Origin: Streptomyces pactum
GTDB taxonomy: Bacteria > Actinomycetota > Actinomycetes > Streptomycetales > Streptomycetaceae
DNA: 64,000 bases
Direction of reading: 5' to 3'
Assembly (NCBI RefSeq): GCF_016031615.1
Contig: NZ_JACYXC010000001.1
Location: 2,480,001-2,544,000, forward strand
This document shows, one piece after another, positions 25,737 to 35,164 of the stretch. A model generated the notes under the pieces. The model was not told where the DNA came from and did not search any database. It saw nothing but the letters and a program-made list of their open reading frames with translations. Each line of letters begins with the position of its first letter. Positions within the stretch are counted from its first letter, which is position 1. Position numbers and translations under genes: made by a program.

Positions 25737-26503
25737 CCGCCGGACTGTGGGAACACTGGCTGCTCCCGGGCATCTGGATCACCGTCCAGCTGACCGTGCT
25801 CGGTGCGGCCTTCGCGGCCGTGGTCGCGTTCACCGTCGGTATCGCCCGGACCTCCCGGCTGTGGATCGTCCGCTTTCTCTCCGGGCTCTATGTGGAAATC
25901 TTCCGCGGCATCTCGGCACTGGTGCTGATGTTCTGGCTCTTCTTCGTCATGCCCTTGGCATTCGAGATGCAGCTGCTCCCGATGTGGGCGGCGGTCCTGG
26001 CACTGGGACTGACGTACGGGGCCTACGGGGCGGAAATCGTGCGCGGCGCGCTCAACGCCGTTCCGGCGGCCCAGCGGGAGGCGGCCGTCGCACTGAGTTT
26101 CACCCCCGCGCAGCGCATGCGCCGGGTGCTGGTGCCGCAGGCCGTCCCGGAGATGATCCCGCCCTTCACCAACCTGCTGATCGAGCTGCTGAAGGCCACC
26201 TCGCTGGTCTCCGCGGTGAGCGTCGCGGACATCACCTTCGCCGCCCAGCTCTCCCGGCTGGCGACCGGCGAGAGCCTGCAGATCTACGCGATCGTGCTCG
26301 CCCTGTACTTCGTGATCGCCTTCGCCCTCACCCGGCTGATGCGGCTGCTGGAGCGGCGGGCCAAGGCGGCCGTCGGCAAGGGCCCGGACCGGCGGGCCGC
26401 GGGCGGCCGTCGGCACCTGACCGGTGGTGCCGGTCCGGCCCGGACCCTCGCCGGGGCCGCCGGGACGGCCGGGGCCGCCGGAACCGCGGGGGGTGACCGA
26501 TGA
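25733..26503 (+). CDS. ehuC: Ectoine/hydroxyectoine ABC transporter permease EhuC
   Basis: 256 residues, His/Glu/Gln-type amino acid permease with about five membrane helices. The EAA loop that contacts the ATPase is AVPAAQREAAVALSFTPAQR. The C-terminal ~35 residues are a Gly/Ala-rich tail. It overlaps ehuB and ehuD by four bases (ATGA) on both sides, showing tight coupling in the operon. Confidence 0.9.
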   Translation: MTAGLWEHWLLPGIWITVQLTVLGAAFAAVVAFTVGIARTSRLWIVRFLSGLYVEIFRGISALVLMFWLFFVMPLAFEMQLLPMWAAVLALGLTYGAYGAEIVRGALNAVPAAQREAAVALSFTPAQRMRRVLVPQAVPEMIPPFTNLLIELLKATSLVSAVSVADITFAAQLSRLATGESLQIYAIVLALYFVIAFALTRLMRLLERRAKAAVGKGPDRRAAGGRRHLTGGAGPARTLAGAAGTAGAAGTAGGDR

Positions 26504-27150
26504 CCTGGGACTGGGACGTCGCGCGCGAGTACCTGCCGGATCTGCTGGAGGGCCTGCTGGTCACCCTGGAGGCGACCGCGCTCGGCTCGCTGCTCTCCTT
26601 CGCGCTCGGCCTGGTGTGGGCGATGGCGCTGCGCTCGCCCCGCCGGCTGGTCCGCTGGCCGGTGGCCGGGGTGGTGGAGTTCATCCGCAACACGCCGCTG
26701 CTGGTCCAGCTGTTCTTCTTCTACTACGTGCTGCCGACCTGGGACATCACGTTCTCCGCGCTCACCACCGGGGTGATCGCGCTCGGCCTGCACTACTCCA
26801 CCTACACCGCCGAGGTGTACCGGGCGGGGATCGACGGGGTGCCCCAGGGACAGTGGGAGGCGGCCACCGCGCTCAGCCTCTCCCGGGGCCGCACCTGGTA
26901 CGCGGTGATCCTGCCGCAGGCCGTCCGCCGCGTCGTACCGGCCCTCGGCAACTACGTCATCGCGATGCTGAAGGACTCCCCGCTGCTCGCGCTGATCGGC
27001 GTCGTGGACATGCTGCAGACGGCGCGCGCCGAGGGCGCGTCGTCGTTCCAGTACATCGAGCCCTACACGATGGTCGGCGTCGCCTTCATCCTCATCGCCT
27101 ACCCGGCTTCCCTGCTGCTGCGAGTCCTGGAGCGACGCCTTGGCCACTGA
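26500..27150 (+). CDS. ehuD: Ectoine/hydroxyectoine ABC transporter permease EhuD
   Basis: 216 residues, second permease of the heterodimer, with EFIRNTPLLVQLFFFYYVLP typical of polar amino acid permeases and the EAA loop GVPQGQWEAATALSLSRGRT. About five membrane helices. It overlaps the upstream permease by four bases, and its 3' end overlaps a possible TTG start of ehuA. Confidence 0.9.
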   Translation: MTWDWDVAREYLPDLLEGLLVTLEATALGSLLSFALGLVWAMALRSPRRLVRWPVAGVVEFIRNTPLLVQLFFFYYVLPTWDITFSALTTGVIALGLHYSTYTAEVYRAGIDGVPQGQWEAATALSLSRGRTWYAVILPQAVRRVVPALGNYVIAMLKDSPLLALIGVVDMLQTARAEGASSFQYIEPYTMVGVAFILIAYPASLLLRVLERRLGH

Positions 27151-27319
27151 CCAGCCCACCCGACCCGACCACACCGCCGCCCGCCGGCCCGACGGGGCCA
27201 CCGGCCCGCGGCCCGGCCACGCCACGGCCGCCCGGCCCGGCGGCTCGCCGCTGCCCGCCGGGACGGGCCCGGACACCGGCACCGGGCGGTCCGCCCGCCC
27301 GGCCACCGAACGGAACACC

Positions 27320-28093
27320 ATGGACGCCACGGACGAGATCATCCGCTTCGACAAGGTCACCAAGCGCTTCGGCGGGAACACCGTCCTGGACGACCTGTGC
27401 TTCTCGGTGGCACCCGGCAAGCACGTCACCCTGATCGGCCCGTCCGGCTCGGGCAAGACCACCATCCTGCGGCTGCTGATGACCCTGACCCGGCCGGACG
27501 AGGGGACGATCACGGTGGACGGGGAGTACCTGACCCACGAGGAGAGGCGCGGCAGACTCGTGCCGGCGGGCGAGAAGCACACCCGCGAGGTGCGGAAGAA
27601 GATCGGCATGGTCTTCCAGCAGTTCAACCTCTTCCCCAACATGCGGGTGCTGCAGAACGTCACCGAGGCCCCGGTGCACGTGCTGGGCATGGACAAGGAC
27701 GCCGCCGAGCAGCGGGCCCGGGAGCTGCTGGAGCTGGTGGGGCTCGGCACCAAGTGCAACGACTACCCGACGCGGCTGTCCGGCGGGCAGCAGCAGCGGG
27801 TCGCCATCGCCCGCGCCCTGGCGATGCGCCCGCGGGTGCTGCTGCTGGACGAGGTGACCTCCGCGCTCGACCCGGAGCTGGTGGCCGGGGTGCTGGACGT
27901 GCTGCGGGACGTCGCCCGGACCACCGACGTCACCATGCTCTGCGTGACCCACGAGATGAACTTCGCCCGCGACATCTCCGACGAAGTACTGATGTTCGAC
28001 GCCGGCCGGGTGATCGAGAAGGGGACGCCGGAAAAGATCTTCTCCGACCCGGAACAGGACCGCACCCGCGAGTTCCTCAGCGCGGTGCTGTAG
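27320..28093 (+). CDS. ehuA: Ectoine/hydroxyectoine ABC transporter ATP-binding protein
   Basis: 257 residues from ATG 27320. All ATPase motifs are intact: Walker A GPSGSGKTT, Q-loop MVFQQFN, signature LSGGQQQR, Walker B VLLLDE and H-loop CVTHE. A TTG at 27140, overlapping ehuD and preceded by GGAG, would add 60 disordered residues; the ATG start is preferred because it matches family length, though its ribosome binding site is weaker. A long inverted repeat follows the stop. Confidence 0.9.
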   Translation: MDATDEIIRFDKVTKRFGGNTVLDDLCFSVAPGKHVTLIGPSGSGKTTILRLLMTLTRPDEGTITVDGEYLTHEERRGRLVPAGEKHTREVRKKIGMVFQQFNLFPNMRVLQNVTEAPVHVLGMDKDAAEQRARELLELVGLGTKCNDYPTRLSGGQQQRVAIARALAMRPRVLLLDEVTSALDPELVAGVLDVLRDVARTTDVTMLCVTHEMNFARDISDEVLMFDAGRVIEKGTPEKIFSDPEQDRTREFLSAVL

Positions 28094-28130
28094 GCCGGCC
28101 CCTGGTCGCACCACCGGGCGTAGCTTGCCG

Positions 28131-28194
28131 TTGACATATGCCAAGAGGGTGCGTTCCTGGTTGCAGCCCCGGGACGCGCCCTCAATATGTCCAA
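28131..28194. repeat. Inverted repeat between ehuA and the IclR gene
   Basis: A fully paired 13-bp inner stem (28145-28157 with 28171-28183, two G-U pairs) around a 13-base loop, extended by CATAT/ATATG and TTG/CAA outside. It begins 38 bases after the ehuA stop and ends 134 bases before the IclR start. It could terminate the ehu transcript; as DNA, the outer TTGACATAT/ATATGTCCAA arms could be an operator. Confidence 0.6.
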
Positions 28195-28328
28195 CACCCG
28201 CCCCCGCTGCCCGGGTTGGCCGCTACCGTGGTGGTACACCGGGACCATCCGGGCGGAGGCGGCGGAACCACTCGCCGGCCCGCACCCCCGGTGACGACGC
28301 AAGCGGCAACAACCTCTTAGGGGGAACC

Positions 28329-29087
28329 GTGGCGCTCAAGCCAGAGCCGACCGCGCCGCTCCACTCGGTGCAGTACGCCCTGCGCGTGCTGGAGACAGTC
28401 TCCGACCACCCCGGCGGGGTGACCGACGCCCAGATCGCCCGGCGCACCGGACTGCCGGCGGTCCACCTGGCACCGGTGCTGCGTCTGCTGCGCCGCGAGC
28501 GCTACGTGGACCAGGTGCTGGACGGCGCCTACGTCGGCGGCGAGGCGCTCGGGCTGCTCGGCGGCGGTCCCGGACGGGCGGCCGCGGTCGAGGACAAGCT
28601 CCAGCAGGCGCTCGGCTCGCTGCGCGACTCCGTCGGCGCCGCGGTCTACATCAGCCGCTACATCGACGGCGAGATCAAGATCACCCAGTACGCCGACAGC
28701 CCGCGCACCCCCAGGGTGAACGAGTGGTTCGACTTCCGCTCCGCCGGTCACGCGCTGGCGGCCGGCAAGTGCCTGCTCACCCAGCTGGACCACAACAGCC
28801 GCCGGGAGCACCTGTCCCGCCACAAGACCGTCCGGCTCACCTCCCGCACCACCACGAACGCGAAGGTGCTGTTCAACAAGTTGGACAGCCACCCCGCGAC
28901 GGTGCCGGTGCTGGATCTCCAGGAGTACGCGGTGGGCACGGTCTGCGCCGCGGTGCCGCTCACCGCGGGCAAGGCGGTGGGCTGCCTGGCGCTCTCGCTG
29001 CCGGTCGAGCACGCCCACCGGCTGCGCCAGGCGGCGAACACGCTCAACCGGGAGGCGGCGCCGGTCCTGCTCTCCCTCGCCATGTGA
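28329..29087 (+). CDS. IclR-family transcriptional regulator
   Basis: 252 residues from GTG after AGGGGGAA. An N-terminal winged helix (SVQYALRVLETVSDHPGGVT, VHLAPVLRLLRRERYV) is followed by the IclR effector domain (ERYVDQVLDGAYVGGEALGL through GHALAAGKCLLTQL and TVCAAVPLTAGKAVGCLALS). It sits directly downstream of ehuBCDA in the same direction and could regulate it, but there is no direct evidence. Confidence 0.88.
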   Translation: MALKPEPTAPLHSVQYALRVLETVSDHPGGVTDAQIARRTGLPAVHLAPVLRLLRRERYVDQVLDGAYVGGEALGLLGGGPGRAAAVEDKLQQALGSLRDSVGAAVYISRYIDGEIKITQYADSPRTPRVNEWFDFRSAGHALAAGKCLLTQLDHNSRREHLSRHKTVRLTSRTTTNAKVLFNKLDSHPATVPVLDLQEYAVGTVCAAVPLTAGKAVGCLALSLPVEHAHRLRQAANTLNREAAPVLLSLAM

Positions 29088-29401
29088 GCGGCCCGCCGGG
29101 TTCCGGCCTTCCGGCGCGCGCCCCGGCCGCCCGGTGCGAATCCCCCGTCCCGGCGGCACCCGGCCCGCCCGGGGCGCATCCCGGGAAGCCGGCACCCGGC
29201 TCGCCCGGCAGCACATCCCGGGAAGCCCCGGCGCACCCGGCCCGCGAGCCCGCGTGCCGGGGCTCCCGGGCACTCCGGCCGGCGCCGCCTGGCGCTCCGG
29301 CGCGCACCCGGCAGGGGGGTGCGCCGGGGTGGTGCGGAGCACTCCCGGAGAGCAGGTAGTATTTACCCCGTCGAAAGCCGCAGGACGGCGATCGGCAGCC
29401 G

Positions 29402-29475
29402 GCGCCGCTAGCTCAGTTGGTTAGAGCAGCTGACTCTTAATCAGCGGGTCCGGGGTTCGAGTCCCTGGCGGCGCA
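29402..29475 (+). tRNA. tRNA-Lys (anticodon CTT), second copy
   Basis: Base-for-base identical to the tRNA at 9821 across all 74 positions, with a complete cloverleaf and anticodon CTT. The flanks differ (upstream GGCAGCCG instead of GTCAGCAG; downstream CAGTG instead of CCGACG), so the identity is confined to the gene. TAGTAT at 29358 may be its -10 element. Confidence 0.97.
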
Positions 29476-29484
29476 CAGTGTAGG

Positions 29485-29528
29485 ACACCGGTGGGCGTTC
29501 CCGATCTTCGGGGGACGCCCACCGGTGT
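29485..29528 (+). terminator. Intrinsic terminator after second tRNA-Lys
   Basis: A perfect 14-bp stem (ACACCGGTGGGCGT and complement) around a 16-base loop able to pair further, followed by TTTT. It starts ten bases after the tRNA. Confidence 0.85.
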
Positions 29529-29599
29529 TTTCCGGCCAGAACGCCGCCGGGCGGCTCCCCTTCCGGGCTCCCCCGGCCGTACCGGTGTGCCCCGGCCCG

Positions 29600-30427
29600 T
29601 CAGCCGAGCCGGACGTGCCGCAGGGTGACCACCGGCTGGTCGGCGGCACCGCCGCCGGTCCGGACGGCGACCGCGGCCTGGTAGTCCTCGGGCGCGTCCA
29701 CATCGGCGATCGCCCAGCCCGCCGGGGTGCGGGAGCCGTCGGGAGCCAGCCCCTCGGCGAGCCCCACGTGGTTGGCGGCGATGCCGCCGGGCAGGCCGGT
29801 GCCGATGCCCTTGAGGTACGCCTCCTTCCGCACCCAGCAGCTGAGGAACGCCTCCTCGCGCATCGCCGGCGGCAGCGCGGCGATCGCCGCCTGCTCGTCC
29901 GGGTGGAGGTGGCCGGTGAGGTCCGCACCGCCGCGCCGGGTGCGCAGGGTGTCGATGTCCGCGCCGACCACATCGGTGGCCACCGCGTACAGCGCGGCGT
30001 CGGCGGCGTGCGACATCGAGAAGTGCAGCCCCGGGACGCCCGCCACCGCGGGCCGCCCGTGCGGCTTGTCGCAGTCGGGCATGCCGCACAGCTCGCGGGT
30101 GTACTCCACGGCCGCCGGGTCGACGCCCAGGTAGCCGCCGAGCAGCAGCCGCAGCACCACGTGCGAGGTGACGTAGCGCTCGCGGTGCTCACGGTCGCGG
30201 AAGCGGGCGGTGCGCCGGATCTCCTCGGCGTCCAGCGCCCCGTCGAAGGCGGCGGCCGCGCCGGCCGACTCCGGGATCCGCAGCAGCCAGACGGCGACCT
30301 CACCGCGGCCGGGCAGATCGCCCGGGGCGGGCAGCGGGGACGCCGGGCCCCAGGGTTCGACGACCGGGCGGACCGGACGGACCGGGCGGACGGAATCGTA
30401 GGAACTGACCGGGCTGTTGAACGGCAC
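29600..30427 (-). CDS. Sfp-type 4'-phosphopantetheinyl transferase
   Basis: 275 residues. The family motifs are clear: HFSMSHAADAALYAVATD, VVGADIDTL (Mg-binding Asp) and CWVRKEAYLKGIGTGL (Trp-x-x-Lys-Glu-Ala). It moves phosphopantetheine from CoA onto the Ser of carrier proteins. As the first gene of the polyketide region it probably activates the two cluster ACPs. A short disordered N-terminus with VRPVRPVRPV precedes the domain. Confidence 0.93.
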   Translation of the reverse strand: MPFNSPVSSYDSVRPVRPVRPVVEPWGPASPLPAPGDLPGRGEVAVWLLRIPESAGAAAAFDGALDAEEIRRTARFRDREHRERYVTSHVVLRLLLGGYLGVDPAAVEYTRELCGMPDCDKPHGRPAVAGVPGLHFSMSHAADAALYAVATDVVGADIDTLRTRRGGADLTGHLHPDEQAAIAALPPAMREEAFLSCWVRKEAYLKGIGTGLPGGIAANHVGLAEGLAPDGSRTPAGWAIADVDAPEDYQAAVAVRTGGGAADQPVVTLRHVRLG

Positions 30428-30715
30428 GACTCCGCTACCCCCGAACCATGTGGCACGACTTTTCCCGTTTTCCCCATGGTGAGCGTAGAGCGGGACCGTA
30501 CAGATGAACGAGCCCGTACGACGTCAGGAACATGACGGCCCGCCCGGCGGCCCTCCGGCAGCGGGCAGCGGCCCTGCAGGTTGCTGTCAGCCGGAAACCG
30601 GCGCCCTCCGCCATGGTGACCTGGGCCACGTTCCGCCCGGGCCGGGACCCTTGCCGTGACCGTCCCGCTACGATCGCGCGGGTCGGAACTCAACCGCCCC
30701 GGGGGTCGTGACGGC

Positions 30716-31666
30716 ATGGCGACGGATCGCAAGGACCACCCGGCGGGCCCGCCCGCCCGGTCACCACTGGCCTCGGCCGCCTCGGCGCTGGCGGTGCCGC
30801 TGGCCCCGCTGTACGGCGCCTTCCTCTCGTACTTCGTCTTCCACCCGCCGCGCAAGCGGCACCACAAGACCCCCGCCGACGTGGGGATCGCCACCAGTGA
30901 CGAGGTGGTGGTGCCGGTGGGCCGGAAGCGGCGCGGCATCCACCTGTGGCTCTGTCCGGGCGACCCGGGACGGGTGGTGGTGATGGGCCACGGGCTGGGG
31001 CTGAGCAAGTCGGCGAGCCTCGCCCAGGCCGCGCTGCTGCACCGGGCGGGGTACACGGTCGCGCTCTTCGACCACCGGAACCACGGCCGCAGCCTGACCG
31101 ACCGGGGCTGCTGGAACGTGAGCGAGCGGCACACCGACGACGTGGTGGCGGTCGTCCGCCATCTGCGCGGGCTGCCGGAGTACGCCGCCGCCCGGGTCGC
31201 GGTCTACGGGTTCTCCATCTCCACCTTCCCCTCGCTGTACATGCTGCGGCGGGCGGAGGAGTGCCCGGTGGACGCGCTGCTGTTCGACAGCGGTCCGGCC
31301 GTGGACCTCCAGCCGCTGTGGCGCAACTTCCTCGCCTCGGGGGCGCTGCCGGTGCCCGGTCCGCTGCGCGGCGGACCGGGGGGCGCGGTGCTGGGGAAGG
31401 TGTTCGCCGCGCTGGCGGTGCGGATGCTGCGGGCGTCCTGGCCACCGCCGGTCACCGGGGCCTACCGGGACACCCCGCTGCTCTTCCTCACCGGCGAGCG
31501 GGACACGATCATCCCGGCCGACGGGGTGGCGGCGCTGGCGGCGCGCTACCCGCGCGCGGAGCTGCGGGTGCTGCCCGACACCGGCCACCTGCTGGGGGTC
31601 AAGACGCACCCGCGGGAGTACGAGGAGGCGGTGCTGGACTTCCTGGGACGGGCCCTGAAGGGCTGA
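30716..31666 (+). CDS. Alpha/beta hydrolase, paralog 1 of the cluster
   Basis: 316 residues from ATG 30716; a GTG at 30656 would add 20. A hydrophobic N-terminal segment (LAVPLAPLYGAFLSYFVF) may bind the membrane. VVMGHGLGLSKSASLAQAAL and FDHRNHGRSLTD form the oxyanion side. The nucleophile elbow is YGFSIST, the acid probably lies in GERDTIIP, and the His in DTGHLLGV. It shares unusual motifs with two other cluster hydrolases. It may release or transfer an acyl chain. It is the only main cluster gene read rightwards near this end. Confidence 0.82.
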   Translation: MATDRKDHPAGPPARSPLASAASALAVPLAPLYGAFLSYFVFHPPRKRHHKTPADVGIATSDEVVVPVGRKRRGIHLWLCPGDPGRVVVMGHGLGLSKSASLAQAALLHRAGYTVALFDHRNHGRSLTDRGCWNVSERHTDDVVAVVRHLRGLPEYAAARVAVYGFSISTFPSLYMLRRAEECPVDALLFDSGPAVDLQPLWRNFLASGALPVPGPLRGGPGGAVLGKVFAALAVRMLRASWPPPVTGAYRDTPLLFLTGERDTIIPADGVAALAARYPRAELRVLPDTGHLLGVKTHPREYEEAVLDFLGRALKG

Positions 31667-32157
31667 CCGGGCGCGGGCCGGCGGCGCCCACCACCGCCGC
31701 GACGTACCGGGCGCGGCCGGGGCCGGAGCGCACCCCGCGGGGCCGCGACGGCGACCGCCGGAACCGCACCCGGACGGCTCCGACCGGACCGGCGACCGGC
31801 GGACCGGGGCGCACCCCCGCGGGACCGGAACGGACACCGCCGGAACGGACACCGGCGAACGGCACCGCCGGAACGGAATCCGCCCGCACCGGGGCGGAAA
31901 GCGGCCTCCCCCGCCCCCGTTATGCGGGGGAGACCGGGCGGAACCCGTGGCAGGGCGTCGGCGGAAGTCCCGGCCATGGGCACGCACCGCCCATGGTCGG
32001 TCACCGCGACGACCGCCCCCAGGGCCGTGTCACCATCCTGCCAGGGGACGGCGCGGACCCCCGGCGGAATGCCGGAGACCTGCCGTCCGGGTACCCGGCG
32101 AGCTGCCGGGAATATGCCGCCCGGCCGCCCGGCCGCCGGGACGACCGCGGCGGGCGG
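31667..32157. other. Convergent intergenic region with CCGGAACGGA-type repeats
   Basis: 491 bp between the ends of two convergent genes. The stretch 31735-31885 is repetitive, with variants of GCCGGAACGGACACC and GACCGGCGACCGGCGGACC. No frame looks coding, and no long perfect terminator stem was seen. Confidence 0.45.
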
Positions 32158-33924
32158 TCAGTCCTTGATCTCGCAGACCACCGACCCGGCGGTGATGGAG
32201 GCGCCGACCTCGGCGGTGAGGCCTTTGACGGTGCCGGCCCGGTGGGCGTTGAGCGGCTGTTCCATCTTCATCGCCTCCAGGACCACGATCAGCTCACCGG
32301 CGGCGACCTGCTGGCCCTCCTCCACGGCGACCTTGACGATGGTGCCCTGCATCGGGGAGGCCAGCGCGTCCCCGGACGCCGCGGGACCGGACCGCTTGGC
32401 CGCCTTCCGCTTGGGCTTCCGCCCGCCGGCGGCACCGGCCGCGCCCGCGGTGGCCACCCCCAGCGACGCCGGCAGCGACACCTCCAGCCGCTTCCCGCCG
32501 ACCTCCACCACCACGGTCTCCCGGGCCTGCGCCTCGCCCTCGGCGTCGTCCCCGGCGGGAGCCGCGAACGGCGGGATCTCGTTGACGAACTCGGTCTCGA
32601 TCCACCGGGTGTGCACGGAGAACGCGCCCTCGGCCGGGGCGAACGCCGGGTCGGTGACCACCGCGCGGTGGAACGGCAGCGCGGTCGCCATGCCCTCCAC
32701 CCGGAACTCGTTCAGCGCCCGCGCCGCCCGCTGCAGCGCCTGCTGCCGCGTCGCACCGGTCACGATCAGCTTCGCCAGCAGCGAGTCCCACGCCGGGCCG
32801 ATCACACTGCCCGACTCCACCCCCGCGTCCAGCCGAACCCCCGGACCCGACGGCGGCGCGAACAGCGACACCGTCCCCGGCGCCGGCAGGAAGTTCCGCC
32901 CCGGGTCCTCACCGTTGATCCGGAACTCGAAGGAGTGCCCGCGCACCGGCGGATCGTCGTAGCCCAGTTCCTCACCGTCGGCGATCCGGAACATCTCCCG
33001 CACCAGGTCGATCCCCGTGACCTCCTCGGTGACCGGGTGCTCGACCTGGAGGCGGGTGTTCACCTCCAGGAAGGAGATGGTGCCGTCCGCGCCGACGAGG
33101 AACTCGACGGTGCCGGCGCCGACGTATCCGGCTTCCTTCAGGATGGCCTTGGAGGCGCGGTACAGCTGGGCGTTCTGCTCCTCGGTCAGGAACGGGGCGG
33201 GGGCCTCCTCGACCAGCTTCTGGTGACGGCGCTGGAGGGAGCAGTCGCGGGTGGAGACCACCACCACGTTGCCGTGCGTGTCGGCCAGGCACTGGGTCTC
33301 CACGTGCCGGGGCTTGTCCAGGTAGCGCTCCACGAAGCACTCACCGCGCCCGAAGGCGGCGACCGCCTCGCGCACCGCGGAGTCGTACAGCTCCGGGACC
33401 TCCTCCAGGGTCCGGGCGACCTTCAGCCCGCGCCCACCGCCACCGAACGCGGCCTTGATCGCGATCGGCAGCCCGTGCTCCCGCGCGAACGCCACCACCT
33501 CCTCCGCACCCGAGACCGGGTCCGGGGTACCGGCCACCAGCGGCGCACCCGCACGCTGGGCGATGTGCCGGGCGGCGACCTTGTCACCCAGGTCCCGGAT
33601 CGCCTGCGGCGGCGGACCGATCCAGATCAGCCCCGCGTCCAGCACCCGCTGCGCGAACTCCGCGTTCTCGGAGAGGAACCCGTACCCCGGGTGCACCGCG
33701 TCCGCACCCGACTCCGCCGCGGCCGCCAGCACCTTGTCCATGTCCAGATAGCTGGCCGCCGGGGTGTCACCACCCAGCGCGTACGCCTCGTCGGCCGCGC
33801 GCACATGCACCGCGTCCCGGTCCGGATCGGCGTACACAGCCACGCTCGCGATCCCGGCATCCCGACAGGCACGGGCAACGCGGACAGCGATTTCGCCACG
33901 GTTGGCGATGAGCACCTTGCGCAT
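32158..33924 (-). CDS. accA: Acyl-CoA carboxylase alpha chain (biotin carboxylase plus BCCP)
   Basis: 588 residues. The biotin carboxylase begins RKVLIANRGEIAVRVARACR, has the ATP-grasp loop KAAFGGGGRGLKV and the metal/bicarbonate residues in FLEVNTRLQVEHPVTEEVTG. The C-terminal biotinyl domain has VLEAMKMEQP, with the biotinylated Lys near 553. With a separate beta chain (not in this window) it makes malonyl-CoA. Its presence at the end of the leftward series suggests dedicated extender supply for the polyketide cluster. Confidence 0.93.
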   Translation of the reverse strand: MRKVLIANRGEIAVRVARACRDAGIASVAVYADPDRDAVHVRAADEAYALGGDTPAASYLDMDKVLAAAAESGADAVHPGYGFLSENAEFAQRVLDAGLIWIGPPPQAIRDLGDKVAARHIAQRAGAPLVAGTPDPVSGAEEVVAFAREHGLPIAIKAAFGGGGRGLKVARTLEEVPELYDSAVREAVAAFGRGECFVERYLDKPRHVETQCLADTHGNVVVVSTRDCSLQRRHQKLVEEAPAPFLTEEQNAQLYRASKAILKEAGYVGAGTVEFLVGADGTISFLEVNTRLQVEHPVTEEVTGIDLVREMFRIADGEELGYDDPPVRGHSFEFRINGEDPGRNFLPAPGTVSLFAPPSGPGVRLDAGVESGSVIGPAWDSLLAKLIVTGATRQQALQRAARALNEFRVEGMATALPFHRAVVTDPAFAPAEGAFSVHTRWIETEFVNEIPPFAAPAGDDAEGEAQARETVVVEVGGKRLEVSLPASLGVATAGAAGAAGGRKPKRKAAKRSGPAASGDALASPMQGTIVKVAVEEGQQVAAGELIVVLEAMKMEQPLNAHRAGTVKGLTAEVGASITAGSVVCEIKD

Positions 33925-34112
33925 GCTCTCTACTTCCTTTTTCCGATAGGAACCATCCTTCGCGGACGGTCAGCGGGTGTACGCTCGCCGGCCGGCCCGG
34001 CGCCGGCCGGGTCCGCCGGCCGGTCCGCCGGGACCGCCCGGCGGGTCCTAGCTGTAGGGTGCCACCTCCGGCGGGCCCGGCGGATGAACACCACCGGTGC
34101 GGCCGCCCGGAC

Positions 34113-35045
34113 TCATCCCAGGGTCCGCTTGAGGAAGTCCAGCACCACGCCCGCGTACGCCTCGGGGTCGGTGCGCAGCCCCAGCAGGTGGCCGGCGCCG
34201 GGCAGCACATGGGTCTCCGCCTGCGGGTAGCGGGCGGCGAAGGCGTCCACCGACGAGGGCGGCACCACCGGGTCCAGCTCCCCCGACATGCACAGCAGCG
34301 GGACGCGGGCGAACTTGCCGGCGGCCGGCGGCGGCCACTGGTCGGAGGAGGCCCGGGCCATCGCCGGCCCCACCGCGCACAGCACCCCGGTGACCACCGA
34401 CCGGGCGGGCTCCCCGCGGAGCAGGCCGGGCAGCGGCAGCGACTCCGCCTCCAGGAAGTTCCGCAGCAGCGGCGCCACGTCGTGGCCGGGGCCGCTGTCG
34501 CAGACCAGCGCGTCCACCTCGAAGCCGCGGTGGGTCAGCGCCCATATGGAGGAGAAGCAGGAGAAGGAGAAGCCGTACACCGCGAAGCGGGCACGCCGGT
34601 AGCCGCGGGCGGCGCGGAGGTGGCCGACGACCGAGACGATGTCGCTGGCGAACCGGTCGCCCAGGCCGCGCCAGGCCGGGTCCTGGCTGCTCTGCCCGTG
34701 GTTGCGGTGGTCGAACAGGCAGACGGTGTACCCGGCGTCGTGCAGGAACCGGGCGTGCTCCAGGGAGCGCACCTTGCTCAGCCCGAGGCTGTGCCCGAGG
34801 ACGACGACCCGGTCGGTCTCCCCCGGGCACAGCCAGGCGTGGATGTACTTCCCCGGCCGGAACCGGATCTTCAGCTCCTGGCTGGGGAGTCCGAAGTCCC
34901 GCGGGTGGCCCCGTTCCCGGCTGCGCCTCGGGTGGTACGCAAGATACGCCAGTCTCGCTCCGTACAGCGGAGCCACCGGCAGCGCGGCCAGTGACGCCGC
35001 CCGGTTACCCAGCGAGGTATGCCGGGCCGGCTTCGACTCGGGCAT
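34113..35045 (-). CDS. Alpha/beta hydrolase, paralog 2 of the cluster
   Basis: 310 residues; ATG 35045 follows GGAGGACGCAG. It is strongly similar to paralog 1: SLAALPVAPLYGARLAYLAY at the N-terminus, GHSLGLSKVRSLEHARFLHD, LFDHRNHGQSS, elbow YGFSFSCF, DSGPGHDV, acid in GELDPVVPP and His in AGHLLGL. The role is unknown; acyl hydrolysis or transfer on the polyketide product is plausible. Confidence 0.85.
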   Translation of the reverse strand: MPESKPARHTSLGNRAASLAALPVAPLYGARLAYLAYHPRRSRERGHPRDFGLPSQELKIRFRPGKYIHAWLCPGETDRVVVLGHSLGLSKVRSLEHARFLHDAGYTVCLFDHRNHGQSSQDPAWRGLGDRFASDIVSVVGHLRAARGYRRARFAVYGFSFSCFSSIWALTHRGFEVDALVCDSGPGHDVAPLLRNFLEAESLPLPGLLRGEPARSVVTGVLCAVGPAMARASSDQWPPPAAGKFARVPLLCMSGELDPVVPPSSVDAFAARYPQAETHVLPGAGHLLGLRTDPEAYAGVVLDFLKRTLG

Positions 35046-35164
35046 CTGCGTCCTCCGTGAGGTGAAGGTGCGTGGCATGGACAACTCGGGTGGGGCTCCG
35101 GGGCGCGGCCCGGACTCATGCGTGCCCGGGAATACTCATACCGCACCGGTGCGGGGAGCGACGG

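Noticed and set aside
9821..29475. Integrated element between two tRNA-Lys genes
   Set aside because: Both tRNA copies are full length with their own terminators, there is no integrase, excisionase or phage gene, and codon bias in between is ordinary Streptomyces. Kept only as a low-interest observation.
30946..34230. Long plus-strand open frame across a hydrolase gene and opposite accA
   Set aside because: It runs in the wrong frame of the hydrolase and antisense to a fully conserved biotin carboxylase. Composition is Arg/Gly/Ala noise.
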